From Pterobdella sp. o SKG-2022 (taxonomy: Eukaryota; Annelida; Clitellata; Hirudinida; Piscicolidae), in NCBI GenBank assembly GCA_964035795.1, contig OZ038320.1, positions 31,781,739-31,845,738 on the forward strand: a stretch of DNA of 64,000 nt, written 5' to 3'. This document shows, piece after piece, positions 51,921 through 64,000 of this stretch. The translations under genes were made by a program, and so were the position numbers. Every line of letters starts with the position of its first letter. The first letter of the stretch is position 1. The notes below the pieces were generated by a model. The model saw only the letters and a program-made list of their open reading frames with translations, searched no databases and was not told the origin of the DNA.

Positions 51921-54900
51921 TTTAAACGTATTTTACAATTTTAATCCTATAATTCGTGAAGACTTGTACGTTGTGTAAGTTAGCTACAGTGCTCAAAATC
52001 TAATTGAAATAAATTCCTTTAACTTTTTCCATTTAGTGTACAATTTCGACTATATTTGGAAGTTTTCTTTTATGTTATATATAGTTCTTCTCTATTTAAG
52101 CGCATATATGCTTAAGAACAGAATAACTGTGCACATATATGTTTATATGTATTTGTATAGTCGCATATGAAGAAAATTAATCAATGGCAAAATATGCTAT
52201 ATTGTTAGTTAGAATAATTTATTATGTTTTCATTTTTATTTCAATGCATGTATTACAACCATAAGCATTGCACTTCCGTTTTATTTTAGGTTACGTATAT
52301 TTTTTACCAGATATGTATTTGTCCTTCTTATTGTTTCTATTTTTATGTGTGTATAGTTGTCTTTAATTTTTCTTATTTTAGGTGAATGTAAGTCTGTTTT
52401 AATAGCTGTATAGAATTTTGGTATCTATATAAGGTTGTATATTTTTGTATCTAGAAGATCTTTGTGCTTGTTGGTATGTATATGTGTATGTCTATGTACA
52501 TAGATGTGCTTGTATAAGTATGTGTGTATGTTTCATTGGTTGTATTTGTGAGTGTTTTATATTCTAGGGGTAAGCTTAAAATTTAAAATGCACCGGAGCT
52601 AGAAAATTAAATTTTTAGAAGGTATATTATTGAATTTCACTTTCACTTTTTTAATTATTGTTTTGTTGTTTCATGGTCTTTTTTCTAAGCTTTATTAATT
52701 TTTCAATTAATTCTTTCCTATTTAAAGGTGCTTCTGTAATTTTGAATTTTAGTTTTTTCACATCATAATCGTAACTTATTTCCAGTTTTTAAAAATATTT
52801 TTGTGAGTTCTTTTTCATTTTTTCAATGTGTTTTTTATCAGCTTGTTCGTTTTCCGTTAAAAATTATTTTTCGTATGGTCTATTGTTTTGGTTTTTTTTA
52901 ATTTTATTCATTTATTTTTTAATATTTTTTAATTTAAAAAAACTATAGTTCATTCATTTTTATTTTTATTATAATTCCATTTTTTATATAATGTTTTTTT
53001 TTTAGATTTTATTTTTCACAGTAAATTGGTAAAAAAATTTTCCATACTGTGCTTTCATATTGTATTTTTTTACTTCAGTTAATTCATCTTGCATTCTTTT
53101 CAATTTTTTTTTGTTTGCTTTCTATTATACAAAATCACAAAGCATGAACACATGCTGATGTGGAAATAAAAAAAAAACATTTTGAACATTGATAAAACAA
53201 TAGTAAAAAAAAAATAACGGCAAAACAAAATCTACAGAAAAAATTATGAATGGGCTGCGAACAAAATAATAAACAAAAAAATTATAATCCAAAAAGAAGG
53301 AGATATGATTAAAACCAAAAAAAAAAAAGAGAATCACATTGAAAACTACTAACCAACGTGAAAACATCAAAAAACAATAGTTTCCTTTGTTTAATAATTT
53401 TTTTCCATATTTTTCATCTTTCCGAGAAAAATTGAATAGAAAATCAATAATCATATCCTCACAATTCATTTTTGCTTTTTGTTTTTGTTTTTTTTTTTTC
53501 TTTTTTTTGTTTTTTGTGCTTAATGGCCAATATTGTTTCAGAGTGGGTTTTACGTAAGAGCCAAAAAAGGGAAATTAATGGCACTCATATAGATGATTGT
53601 TGGGACTATAATTAATAAAATCATTATTTATATCTTCATCACTAACATCTTCAGCATTTATATCAAGCCATTAGTATCAAGCGATTCAAACCCATTCCAT
53701 TTGAATTTGTGAAATATCAAAGTAAGCAACTGAGGATAATGATGATAAAGAGGATAATGATGATGAGAATGAGCAAAAACCATTCAAAAACTTAGGGATG
53801 GTAGCATAGATTTATAACGAACTGCCATGAAATATCAATTAAAATTAAGTAATTGCTCATATCTTCAAAATGAAATATGTCACATTTTTGTGAAAAATGC
53901 GCTACATAAATATGGATAAATAAATAAAGATACAGACAGGTTTTTCATGAGATTGTGATTAACTGGAGAGAACTTTCTGGAAGCTTTTTTGAAATTATCT
54001 TGTTGGTTTATGGTTAGCTAAGCAGCAGTTGTGCAGTCGGAGAAGGCCTGTTTGTTACAGAGTTTGTTATATAAGAATAGTAAATAGGTTGTACCAAAAG
54101 TTTGAAGAATGCAATCTTTGTTAGGGGTTCTACTACAAACCTCTGAAAAATCATTAAGATGATGAAAAGAAGTCGTGTTCTTAGAATGAAGAAGAAGAAG
54201 AGAATGAGAATGATGATGGTTGGGATGGTGATGATGAGGATGATGATGAGAATGATGATGATGATCTTAAAAAATTGTAGCCTTGAGTGGGTTTTTGAAG
54301 AGTGGATCAAATAATAGAGGAAGATGTACTGTGAGAACTGGAGTGAGTATCATCATATTTTTTGGTGTTTTTTATGATGATTATTATTATTATCAATGTT
54401 GTTTTTTTTTCTTTTGTTTTTTTATTATAAATATCCAAGTTATAATTTTATTTTCATACAGGATTCAATAATGAGGATCGTTTTTTCTCATGTTATTTCC
54501 AATCCTTGCCTCGATGCCATGCAAACCTGCAATGATAACATTTTTATTGTTTTTTTTATTATTTTTTTATTATATAGTTTTTTCTTATTCATATTATTTT
54601 TAGATTTTGTGTTATTTAAAAATTGATGAGTTTGTATATATATGTTGTTTCATTTTGTTTTAAGTTTCGTTTAGATCAAAATCTATTTTAATTTTTTTTT
54701 GTGCAGATTTTTCTGCTTCATTCATCAATTTTTTTTTTGAAAAAATTCTGTTATTTAAAAATTTATTGGTCAATTCGAAAATAATTTCAAAAATTTTTTT
54801 TTAATTAAAAAATTGAATTTAAATTAATTTTTATGAATCCTTATTTAAACACTAATAAAAAATTTTTAAATCTACTTTAAGCTGCCAATAACTTAATTTG

Positions 54901-57159
54901 ACTTTTCGCGTGACAATGAATGGATTGCATTTAAATTGAAGTCTATTTTTGCATGGTTTGAAATTTGTATCGTGAGAATGCTTTTAGCAAATATTTATGA
55001 AATGAGTGAAAGCATGAGAAAATTTCTCATTATTTCTAGTTTCAAGTTTTCCAGACCCATTTTTACCTCGTCATTTTTGAAGTTTCAAATTTTCAATTTG
55101 TTCATTGTTTTCAAAACTGAGATTCCTGCTTTTTATTTGAGTATAAATCTCAAAATTGTCAAGTTTGTTAGAGCATTACTGATTCTGCTCCTCACTCATC
55201 TGTGAAGACCAAATGTTCCAAGAGGCGTGTATTTTTTTCCGTATTTACAGTACCGGGTTCCAATCCGGTTATTGTCTGTTGTCGTCGATGATGATGATGT
55301 ACTTTTTACTGTCCTCTTTCACAATTCTCAACATATTTCGCAATTCTTGCTCCAAGACAAAAAATAGCAAAAAAACAAAGAATCATTGAAAAATGGATAG
55401 GATATTTAACGGTAAAAAAACTTAAACCGGGTTTTATATATAGAAAATGTATTACTGCGGGAAATTACGTTTTACAAACAATATATTGCAACACGTTATG
55501 GGAAAAACGACAAAGACGAGAGAAAAAATAAGCATCGTCTTTCTGACGAACAATCTACGTACTCTAGTAATTTCTGTCAGTCCAACACTGTAGTAAGGCT
55601 TGGCTCAAGCATACTGCGAGCCAATTGACCTAGGGTCAGCATTCCAAACTTGGTGCCACCCTTGGAGTTACCTCCTGTTGGGATCTTAGGACCGAAAAAA
55701 AATATAAAGATTAGAGAAGTGTTAACATTGAAATGATCTTTTGATTCTACTTCGACTGTTACTACTCCTATTACGACTGAAAACATTCTATATACCACTA
55801 TTACTACACAAAATATATAACTAGTTTTGAAGAGGCAACAATGGGATAAAAGATTATTAACCGGATCTAAAACAATATTAAAAACATTTAAAAAGTGGCA
55901 GTAAAAAATAGTTAAGAGCAACGAAGCTGTAAGAAAGTTCATTGAAAGTTAGAGGGTAACATTGAAAACAGGGTAAAAAGGGCGAGTCTTTCACCTGGGA
56001 AATATAAATTGAACCTAATTTCAATTTATTGAAGTTTAATATCTTTTTGAATTGAAAACATGCTTCCATCAATTTGACGCTATTTATATACATCTATTAA
56101 ATCAAAATATTTTTATAGCTTCAAATTAGCTAGTTTTAAATTTAGCCATAACAAAACGCTAAAATACATTATGAATACTATTATGATTATTAAAACAAAA
56201 TGAACTTTCAAGATATTAGAATTTTTCTAAAGCCCATGCTATTCATGATAAAACAAAATAAATAAAAATTTCACTCACAAACAAATCGAAGCAAAAACTC
56301 TGTGAAACCCGGTCTTTCATGGCCTTTCGATGAAGCGATTCAAGTTAAGCCATGTTTTTCTAGGCGTTCATGAAAAGCTTTTCTACTGAAATAAATTTAT
56401 CTAGAAAATGTAGAAAATGCTTTGTAGAATAAATATATTTAAAAGAACGGTTATAGAATTTTTTCCAAACCTTCATGGTTTTAAGAAGTTTTTGGTAATA
56501 ATTCCAGAAACTTTTAGAAGAATGTTTAATAGTGGAGCATTCTTGCAAAATTCTTTTTCAGAAAAATATCTCCGATTCATCTCAATTTTCCAAATAGTTT
56601 GAAAAACTTTTTTATTTGATCTTTTCAACACCGATCAGAAAGTTAGAATGAATGAAATAACGAACGTGATGAAATTCAAAAAATAAACGTTTAACTTTTG
56701 AAAAAATTATTTAATTTTTCGTTACTAAGCTTTCAAAACTTTTCTTTTTTTTAATTTTTTATAATTATTTATTCCAAAAGGGTTCCTGTCTTTCTTTTTG
56801 TTCATAATCGCTAGAGTTTCAGATGTTTTGGTAGTTTCCATTTTAATTTTTGAACTGGATTTTCATGAATGGAAAATTCTATATGTCGCTACAGTATTTA
56901 ACAGCTAACACGTTCATGTAACACACACTCTGCTATGTAACACTATTGTTGAAATAGAAAATTCTAGATTGAAAATTTGAATTTTAAATAAAATTTTTGA
57001 TTCATTTTTGTTGTGATAGTATATTTATAAAATAAAAACTAAAAGTTTTTGAACAATTTACAATTTACTTTTCTCTTCCTCGAAAATTTATTGATTGTAT
57101 TCTTGAGATCAGCGCCGAGAAGATATTTCAAAATCTAAAATCAACAAGACTAAATCAAA
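51921..57159. other. Divergent intergenic region between calcineurin A and P4HA starts
   Basis: The two start codons face away from each other 5.2 kb apart, so both promoters should lie here. No clear promoter element was found. The region is AT-rich with T-rich runs near 52.7-53.5 kb. Two unassigned islands of higher complexity lie at 54014-54540 and 55577-55690. The second contains an exon-like minus-strand end and is listed separately. Confidence 0.55.
55577..55690 (-). CDS. Unidentified exon-like C-terminal segment
   Basis: The minus strand reads KIPTGGNSKGGTKFGM then LTLGQLARSMLEPSLTTVLD and a TGA stop at about 55577-55579. Composition and codon use stand out from the AT-rich surroundings. 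Possible acceptors lie just upstream (TCCTAAG or CCAACAG). I do not recognise the family. No partner exon was identified between here and the P4HA start, so it may be the last exon of an unseen gene, an exon relic, or chance. Confidence 0.35.
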   Translation of the reverse strand, partial: PKIPTGGNSKGGTKFGMLTLGQLARSMLEPSLTTVLD

Positions 57160-60100
57160 ATGAAAATCTTTGCAGCTATTTTTATATTTTCTTTTTTCTC
57201 TTCCTATTCAATAGTTTTTGGAGAATTTTTTTCAGCCATTTCTGAGCTTGAGAACATCCTCCAAGTGGAGCATGAAATAGCAAGGGATCTACAAAAGTAT
57301 ATCAAACAGGAAGAACAAAGACTACAAAATCTCAAAAGGTATTCACATCTTACTTATTAACATTTATTTGATGATGTATTGATTAGGAAGCAAAATTCTT
57401 GCCTTACACTCATAAGCTATAACCTTCAAACTTTTTTATAACGTTCAAGTAAAATGATGATTCAATAAAAACTTTAAAATTTTAGACATCTATGAAATCC
57501 TATAAACTTGATTTTCAACCATAATACTTTAATCACTTTTCTCATGCACCAATGATCAGAAATGAGTTATCATCATGGAATCTACTTGAGCTATGCAAAA
57601 TTTAAACTTATACAAGAGGGGAAAATCTACTCACAATTAACTACCAGTTTAAAATAAAAATAATTATTCAAATTATAATAAGATTATGAATATATTCATT
57701 CTAAATTTAAATATAATCAATCTATAATTTATATATAAAATTTTTATGATTCAAATTATATTTTATTAATGAGGTTTGACATTAAAAATAAATTTTATAA
57801 CTATTTATTCAATTTTAAATTTTAAATATTGATTAAATATTAAAAACAGCATCATAAATTAATCATATCATATATAATACAAGTAGTGAATGCGCATAAC
57901 AACAACATTTAACTTAGGCAATAAAAGTATATTGAGAAAATATATGTGTATTGACAGAAATGCACATTTTAAACAATACAATTTCAGTCAAAGTGGTACA
58001 TAGTAATACTAAAATCATATAAATAATAATAATGATAGAAAAAATAGTAAATGGTTTTTGATTTTTTTATAAAAAATGATTTATGTAGAACTGAATTGCA
58101 TTTAAAATGTGCTAAAATTTAGAAAAATTTCTGTTTCTCTATGCTTGTATATATTCATTCTCCTATAATAAAAGCTGTATATACATTTTGAAATATTTTT
58201 TTTATTATTAGTTTTTATATAATTTTAGCTCTATTTTATTTTTCTTATTAATTTTCATTTTTTTTTTATTGTTATATTAAAAAATAAAAGATAAAACAGC
58301 AGTAAAACTTTGCATCTTATCAAACATATCATCTCCATGTGGAAGTGTTTTTATGATTATATTATTATTCTTATTATTTATTTATTATTATATTATTATT
58401 TTTTTGTTGTTATAATATTTTTTTAAATTTGCATTTTTATCATTAATTCTTTTTTTCTTTATTTTTAATTAGTTTAAACTCATAATTTTTGTTATCTTCA
58501 CATTAATTAAAATGCCTTTCAGCTATCAAACTTGTCGTCTACCTTGAGGTCTTTGATATTTTTTAAAATTATTTTTCTGTTTATTTTTTCTCCATGTATT
58601 TTCAATGGTTCGGAAAGTTTTTGAATAGGGGTTGAAACTCCCCAAAAAAATAGGTATTTCATCTTCGTGGCCAATAATTTGTATTTAAAGCTGTTTGACT
58701 TGAGAAAGACTTCAGTAAAAACTATGAGGTGAAATGGAAACCTATATTGGTAGATGTAGAAAAATTTATTAAATCTGAGATTTCTTACGAAAAACTTTTT
58801 AATTTTTGTTTTAATAAAAAAACTTTTCGTTCATTTCTGAAACTTTTGATAGGGTACCGTGGAAATATCCCTAGCATTACCATTCACTTCATCACTATAT
58901 TATTTCGTTATACCTGATGCCTATTATTGTTTTCATCTATAAATCAGGTTTCAAACAAGAACATAGCAACGACCACATGATCAAAACAATCGAAGATAGT
59001 TTTTTTCAGGTTGCCAACAGTCGGAAATAGGTACATTGGCAAGTCGATGTGAAATATGGCAAGTTGAACTTGACATTCAAAAATGTGCACCATGTCTCAA
59101 AACTCTAATCAAATTTCTTTTATCCATCAATTAAATAGACAACAGTACTTATCAAAGAATTTACTACAATGCTCCAAAATGTTCAATAAATTTTCAAATC
59201 TTGTTGAACACTTCTTTATCGTTGATTCACTTTCACCCTTATTTAAATTCTTTGTCTTACTCATACCTTAGTACTCTATCCTAGTTTGGTCCCATTCTTC
59301 AAAGATACCTAAAAATATAAACTTCAAAGTCCTATTTAAAATCGTCTCTAACTTCTTTGAAAGATTATCTAATTTTAACTTCATCATTGTTTTTAAGAAG
59401 CACACTATTTAATATATATAAACATTTGAAAGGTTCTGTTTCAATCATAAAATTTTAGAGGTAACTTCTCAAAATTGGGAAAAATGCTATATCCAACTTT
59501 TATTTCATGTTGAACTAAATTACCGACAAATATACCTGAAACGCGATAATAATCATATTTTAATAACAAACTCAAATCTCACTTCATTTACTTTTGTAAA
59601 CTTATTATTCATGACTGCTTTTCAAAACTATTGTTATCATAATTTTTTTATAAGACTTAAATATATCACTCTTTGCTGTTTGACGTTGAGAACTTTGTTC
59701 TAGCTTCATTTCTCAAATAAATATGTTCCAAACAAAAAATACTGTTTCGCAATTAATCAAAATTTCTTCAACACTCTCCATCAGTCGACCTCACATCGTG
59801 GTGCTTGCAAAACATTGAATCAAATCAGTTAATTTGATCTATCATGTTTATTATTCTTTTAAAGGTACTTAAAATGTCTGAAGGTTTTGATTGTCATTTT
59901 GTTACCAATCGAAACCTTTGAAAATTTTGAGCCTAGCTATTTTATCATCTTGTATGATATGCTTCTAATATAATAAAGTGGAATAGCTTTGGTAACAACT
60001 ACAAACAATGAGTTTCAGCTTAAAAACCATGTAAAAAGCTTTTTATAAGCTTAATTTCCGTTTTCTAGTAGAGATATTGTTTAAAGAATTGGTTGAAATA

Positions 60101-62837
60101 TTTTATCAAAACAGAACCAAAAAATATTTGGTATTTTGGTCAACTAGCATTTTTTATTCGGCCATTAAATTGAGCCATTCAATGGGAGTCATTCAGAAGA
60201 TTATTTGGAAATCAAGGGAACTAGGCCATCTGATTATTTTTGAAAACTATATCAAAAAACTCCGAGTAAAAAAAATTTAAAAATTGTATCGTTTTTCTTA
60301 TTCCCATTTTGAGGCTAATTATTCACAAGGTTATTGTCTCAGTTGTTTGATGAGTACTGATGTAATTGTTAAGGATGAGATGTCACTTATAAAATTAATA
60401 ATAACAATTGTTTTTTAATTATCTTTCAGTATTATTCACAATAGTAACGGTGATTATTATTATCCACCTTCAAGATTAGCAGATGACTTTGAGAAGCACA
60501 GTGTCGATGGTCTCTCAGACCCAGAGTTGTTCCTTGGCAACCCTGTCAATGCATTCCTACTTATCAAGAGGTGATGAAAATGATGGTGGTGGTGAGAATA
60601 ATATGCGGTTTTGGAAGTGGTAGAGAAGTCGGTGATTACGAGATAGTGGTGTAAAAATATTACTACTACTACTACTAACGCTAGCATTAACAATGTTGAA
60701 AATATAGGTTCACAAATGATTGGGATTTTGCACTAGAAAGGCAGATTAAGCCTAGTCATCTCACTGGTTATTATTTTTTTTTTCATTATTATTATTATTA
60801 TTATTATTATTCCTTTCTTCGTTGAACTGTTATAGGTCATGAAAAAATCATAATAATAAAAACAATAGTATTATTATCACGCCACAGAGTTATTAGAAGC
60901 AGTAAACAAAAAGTCACTGAGGTTTCCTACAGAGGAGGATCTACAAGGGGCTGGTAAGGCTCTCATGAGGCTGCAGGTGCTCAATAATAGAAATAATACT
61001 TTAATATTTTTATTTATTTTTCTATTATTCCTATTATTATTGATAAAAATATTAATAATAAGAATAATACTTTAATTTTACAAGCGAAAATAAATATTTA
61101 AATGAAAACACTTTATTTAGTCTACGAAGCTTTTCGTATGATAAACTTACATTATCAAGCGGAAACACAAATATATTTGTTGGTTTCAATGAACTCCGAA
61201 ATGTTTTTATTTGAATAAATAATAATGATAATAATAATATGATTTTTTAAATTATCGGTATTATTATCACAGGACACGTATGCTCTACCTTCACACCGCT
61301 TTTCTTCAGGCCAACTTACCGTTAATGATTCTCACACCGCCTACCTCACTGGTGAGCTTGTCAATAATAAATCAAACTTATTGATGCATGTATTTTGTGT
61401 ATGTCAGAGACAGGTAGCTATCAGTTGGTTTTACTCTTAACCATAGTTTTTTTTCATTTTGATCACCCTTAATCATACCCATTCCAGCTGACGACTGCAT
61501 AAAATTAGGCTCAATAGCCTACTCCTCCAACGACTACTACCACACCATACTCTGGATGGATGAAGCTCTCAGACTCACCACTCCTCCCCATCCCAACATC
61601 CCCTCTATCATTGATCATTTGGCCTTCTCCTACTATAAGGTGGGTAGGATTGGTGGTGTGCTGATGGGTGGTTGAAGGAGTAAAGGATGGATGGATTAGC
61701 AAGGGTGGTTAGTGTGGTGGTTCGATAATTTATATGGATGAGATTAGGTATGAATGTATGGTAGAATATAAAGTTTCATATGAAATCATACAAGTAATAA
61801 TTCTCACAACAACAAAACAGCAAGGAAACATCAGGAAGGCCCTCAACCTTACCTTGGATCTTCTCCGATTGGGTCAGAACATTAATGAAATTAATTGAAA
61901 CATTATAACATTATTTAACTAATAAAAACATAATAACCTGGTGGAATTAATAACAGTTAAAATGTATAAAATATTAAAAAAATTTTAATAAAAAAAACTC
62001 ATAATAAAAATATTAATTCCGTCAGAACCAGACCACATCAGAGCTCAAAGCAACGTTCAATTCTACCGCCAGCTGATCTCAGAAGAAGAAATAAAAATGA
62101 GTAATAGCAATAACTTTCCTCATCCGGATTCGAACCCGAGACCTATGGATGAATATAAAAGCTCGCTGGACTTTACCAACTATGAGAAGCTCTGTAGGAG
62201 GGAGGAAACACATGTCAGTTTGTGTGTGTGAATGTGGATCTAATGTGGATTAGAATAACACAACCGGTTTAATATCTTTGTTGAATCGTTATACCTTTGT
62301 TAAAGGCGTTAAACGAGTAATAATAATATAAGTAATATTTGAAATTTTTTTTAAGTCGATTTATGGAAGAATTTTAGTAAATTTATTTAGCAAAATAAAT
62401 AGCTGTAATTTTCGATAAGTTTCGTATAAAAAAAATGTGATGTAAAAAATTGTCAAATATTACTTATAAGTAAATTTAAGATGTCTCTAAAAAGTTAATA
62501 TAAGTAATAATATTTATCACATATCATCTTCAGCAAACTGTAGCTCTGTTTTACTGAGGATATAAAATTCATTGTTGATCTACTTCGTATTTTAGAGGCA
62601 AATAATCCTCAATAAATTTGTATAATTATTTTTATCGTTTAACATGACTACCTTCCATTCATCCTACAGCCACAAAACACCCACAACCTACACTGTTTCT
62701 ACATGCGGCATCACCCCTACCTGTTTTTGAGGCCTCAAAAGACGGAAGAGGTGCACCACCACCCCACCATGTATCTCTTCCATGATGTCGTGTCTGACCG
62801 CCATGTCGATGCTATCAAGGAGACGTCTAAACCCAAG
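57160..62837 (+). CDS. P4HA-like: Prolyl 4-hydroxylase alpha subunit, N-terminal nine exons (3' part outside window)
   Basis: Exons: 57160-57338, 60430-60570, 60708-60766, 60888-60976, 61273-61351, 61488-61639, 61821-61872, 62026-62213, 62670-62837. All are GT/AG and in phase, giving 369 aa so far. The Met opens a signal peptide (hydrophobic ~1-20). Then EFFSAISELENIL...YIKQEEQRL matches the P4HA N-terminal domain. NPVNAFLLIKR (exon 2) and FPTEEDLQGAGKALMRLQ (exon 4) follow. ADDCIKLGSIAYSSNDYYH to exon 7 forms the TPR-like peptide-binding domain. YEKLCRRE, LHCFYMR and FHDVVSDRHVDAIK lead to the catalytic domain, which lies beyond position 64000. The enzyme hydroxylates proline in procollagen in the ER with protein disulfide isomerase. 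Confidence 0.93.
57339..60429. other. First P4HA intron content
   Basis: AT-rich DNA with ATT arrays near 58.2-58.4 kb. No mobile element or RNA gene recognised. Short open frames such as 58729-58917 look random. Confidence 0.6.
60780..60812. repeat. (ATT)n microsatellite
   Basis: ATT run shortly after the donor of P4HA exon 60708-60766. Confidence 0.85.
61105..61215. mobile_element. Degenerate foldback element copy
   Basis: Contains TACGAAGCTTTTCGTATG then AACTTACATTATCAAGCGG, the shared foldback core. AATGTTTTTATTTGAATAAAT on the right resembles the arm of the element at 63358-63486. It lies in the P4HA intron 60977-61272. Confidence 0.6.
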
Positions 62838-63212
62838 GTTGAGTCAAGGGAGGGGGTAGGATTCAAGAGGGTTAGGTGTGTGGATGTATGAAAAGATAAG
62901 GAAAAGGGGTAAATTTATAATGTCGTTTTTTTTATTTTTATTCATTTCGTGTTTAAACTAGTTGGTATTTTGAATTATGTAGTTGGAGATGATATGTTTT
63001 TTCTATCATCAATTATTTTAATTAATCCATTAGTCTATTCTTAATTCTTTTTTTTTCATTCATTTACTTTTCAATCAAGTCACTATATCATATCAAATAT
63101 GATCTTGACACATGTATGCCTAGCCAATTAAGTATCATAGGATAGTTGCTTTTCTCTATGCGTCTATTTAGTTTTTACTTAATGCATCTATATATTAGTA
63201 CTCTTCATGTAT

Positions 63213-63284
63213 TCCTCGTTAGTATAGTGGTAAGTATCCCCGCCTGTCACGCGGGAGACCGGGGTTCAATTCCCCGACGGGGAG
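63213..63284 (+). tRNA. tRNA-Asp (anticodon GTC)
   Basis: 72 nt. The acceptor stem TCCTCGT pairs with ACGGGGA (one T-G wobble). The A box is TAGTATAGTGG, the anticodon stem CCCGC/GCGGG holds loop CTGTCAC, and the B box is GGTTCAATTCC with a T stem of five pairs. The discriminator is G, and a T6 Pol III terminator starts two bases later. No intron. It lies inside a P4HA intron in the same orientation. Confidence 0.97.
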
Positions 63285-63357
63285 ATTTTTTGTTTTTTAA
63301 ATAACTTTATGGTCAAATACAACTATTTTGATGACGTATAATACCCTAAATCAAATA

Positions 63358-63486
63358 GTAAGGTCAACAAACAAAAAGTATTTATTTTAGAAAAAACACT
63401 AAACAATTATCACTTCATAATGTAAGCTAGTCTTACGAAAAGCTTCGTGTTTTATTTGAATAAATATTTTGTGTTTGTTGACTTTA
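63358..63486. mobile_element. Foldback MITE-like element, copy 3
   Basis: Left end GTAAGGTCAACAAACAAAAA, right end TTTGTTGACTTTAC. Arms of about 42-47 bp pair over GTATTTATTTTAG... and ...TTTGAATAAATATTTTG. The interior carries GTAAGCTAGTCTTAC and AAGCTTCGTG. It closely matches the left half of the element at 27985-28104, including flanking AATA. Non-coding. Confidence 0.85.
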
Positions 63487-63807
63487 CAAAGTCAAACTTA
63501 TTTTAATCGTTTTTTTCTAATATGAACTTTTTGTTCGTACCATTATAGCATATAAATAGATCTACAATTCATATAATTTGCTGATTGTGAAGAGATTAAT
63601 TGATCAATATATTAGATAACCTGATCTATCAGTCTGATTTTTAATTAAACTTTTCTTTCATCCATTCTTCAATCATATTAATATTTGGTATTAACTTATT
63701 TTGTTCTACCAATCTTTACCCAATTAACTATTAAAACACATCTCATTATCTTGCGTGCATTTAAAATGTTTATCTAATCCATCAAAATTTCAGTCGTTTT
63801 CATGTAG

Positions 63808-63878
63808 TCCTCATTACTATAGTGGTAAGTTTCCCGCCTGTCCCGCGACAGACCGGGGTTCAATTCCCCGATGGAGAG
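63808..63878 (+). pseudogene. Decayed tRNA-Asp(GTC) copy
   Basis: 71 nt, clearly related to the tRNA at 63213: the same CTATAGTGGTAAGT region, CCTGTC anticodon and GGGGTTCAATTCCCCG T arm. It lacks one C before the anticodon stem, the anticodon stem has mismatches (GCGAC versus GCGGG), and the acceptor has a C-A mismatch. The upstream TTCATGTA is also shared, so the duplication includes flank. A T6 run follows. Probably non-functional. Confidence 0.8.
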
Positions 63879-64000
63879 ATTTTTTAATTGCCCTATTCTT
63901 CTAATCATTATTTATTTTTACTACAACATATTTCGCTAAATCATTTTCCCACAACTATGTATTAGATGGGCAGATGAATTATTTTTCAATGAGATTGTAT

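Larger units (their letters stand above)
62838..64000. other. P4HA intron after exon 9, to window end
   Basis: No further P4HA exon was found before the right edge. The interval holds the tRNA-Asp gene, a foldback element and a tRNA-Asp-like copy, with AT-rich DNA between them. Confidence 0.65.

Noticed and set aside
55245..55275. B-box-like GGGTTCCAATCCGG
   Set aside because: No A box or acceptor stem at the right distance; treated as chance.
62115..62190. tRNA-like T arm (GGATTCGAACCCGAGACC) on the minus strand
   Set aside because: It lies fully inside P4HA exon 62026-62213, in frame with flanking exons, and the rest of a tRNA cloverleaf does not form.

Overview
The window is nuclear DNA from an invertebrate animal. 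It is very AT-rich and full of (AAT/ATT)n, (CA/TG)n, (ATC)n and GATA-type simple repeats. Short GC-richer islands are exons with clean GT/AG borders and consistent phases. The gene content (calcineurin A, collagen prolyl 4-hydroxylase alpha, an LRRFIP family protein, a CCDC137-like protein) and the non-LTR retrotransposons are metazoan. I cannot fix the phylum; a lophotrochozoan-like animal is only a guess. I rebuilt four spliced genes by hand, and in all four the exon lengths and phases close without a frame error.

Layout. Positions 1-2329 hold no gene, only AT-rich DNA and a GATA/GATG tract. Positions 2330-7293 (minus) are a 10-exon LRRFIP1/2-like coiled-coil gene (419 aa). Positions 7659-9572 (minus) are a 9-exon CCDC137-like gene (243 aa), head-to-tail with the first and 365 bp away. 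Positions 13237-51920 (minus) are a complete 15-exon calcineurin A catalytic subunit gene (486 aa) spread over 38.7 kb. Positions 57160-62837 (plus) are the first nine exons of a prolyl 4-hydroxylase alpha gene. Its catalytic 2-oxoglutarate/Fe(II) domain must lie beyond the right edge. A tRNA-Asp(GTC) gene and a decayed relative sit downstream of its last visible exon.

The calcineurin introns are the accessory part of the window. They carry a 5'-truncated sense LINE (15.0-16.9 kb), three ~354-bp copies of one unknown repeat in three consecutive introns (plus, minus, plus), and a rearranged endonuclease/RT element between (TG)n tracts (33.4-35.9 kb). They also carry a tRNA-headed SINE candidate (37.2-37.4 kb), a LINE remnant (39.9 kb), an apparently full-length CR1/L2-type LINE with two open ORFs (43.7-48.1 kb, antisense), short LINE tails, and a ~200-bp near-perfect palindrome (50.1-50.3 kb). 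A family of foldback elements sharing a core motif recurs across the window.

The host genes show no operon or pathway link. The most unusual signals are structural: inverted repeat copies around calcineurin exons, the foldback family, the twin-primed-looking element in a (TG)n tract, and polarised TG/CA tracts at intron ends.
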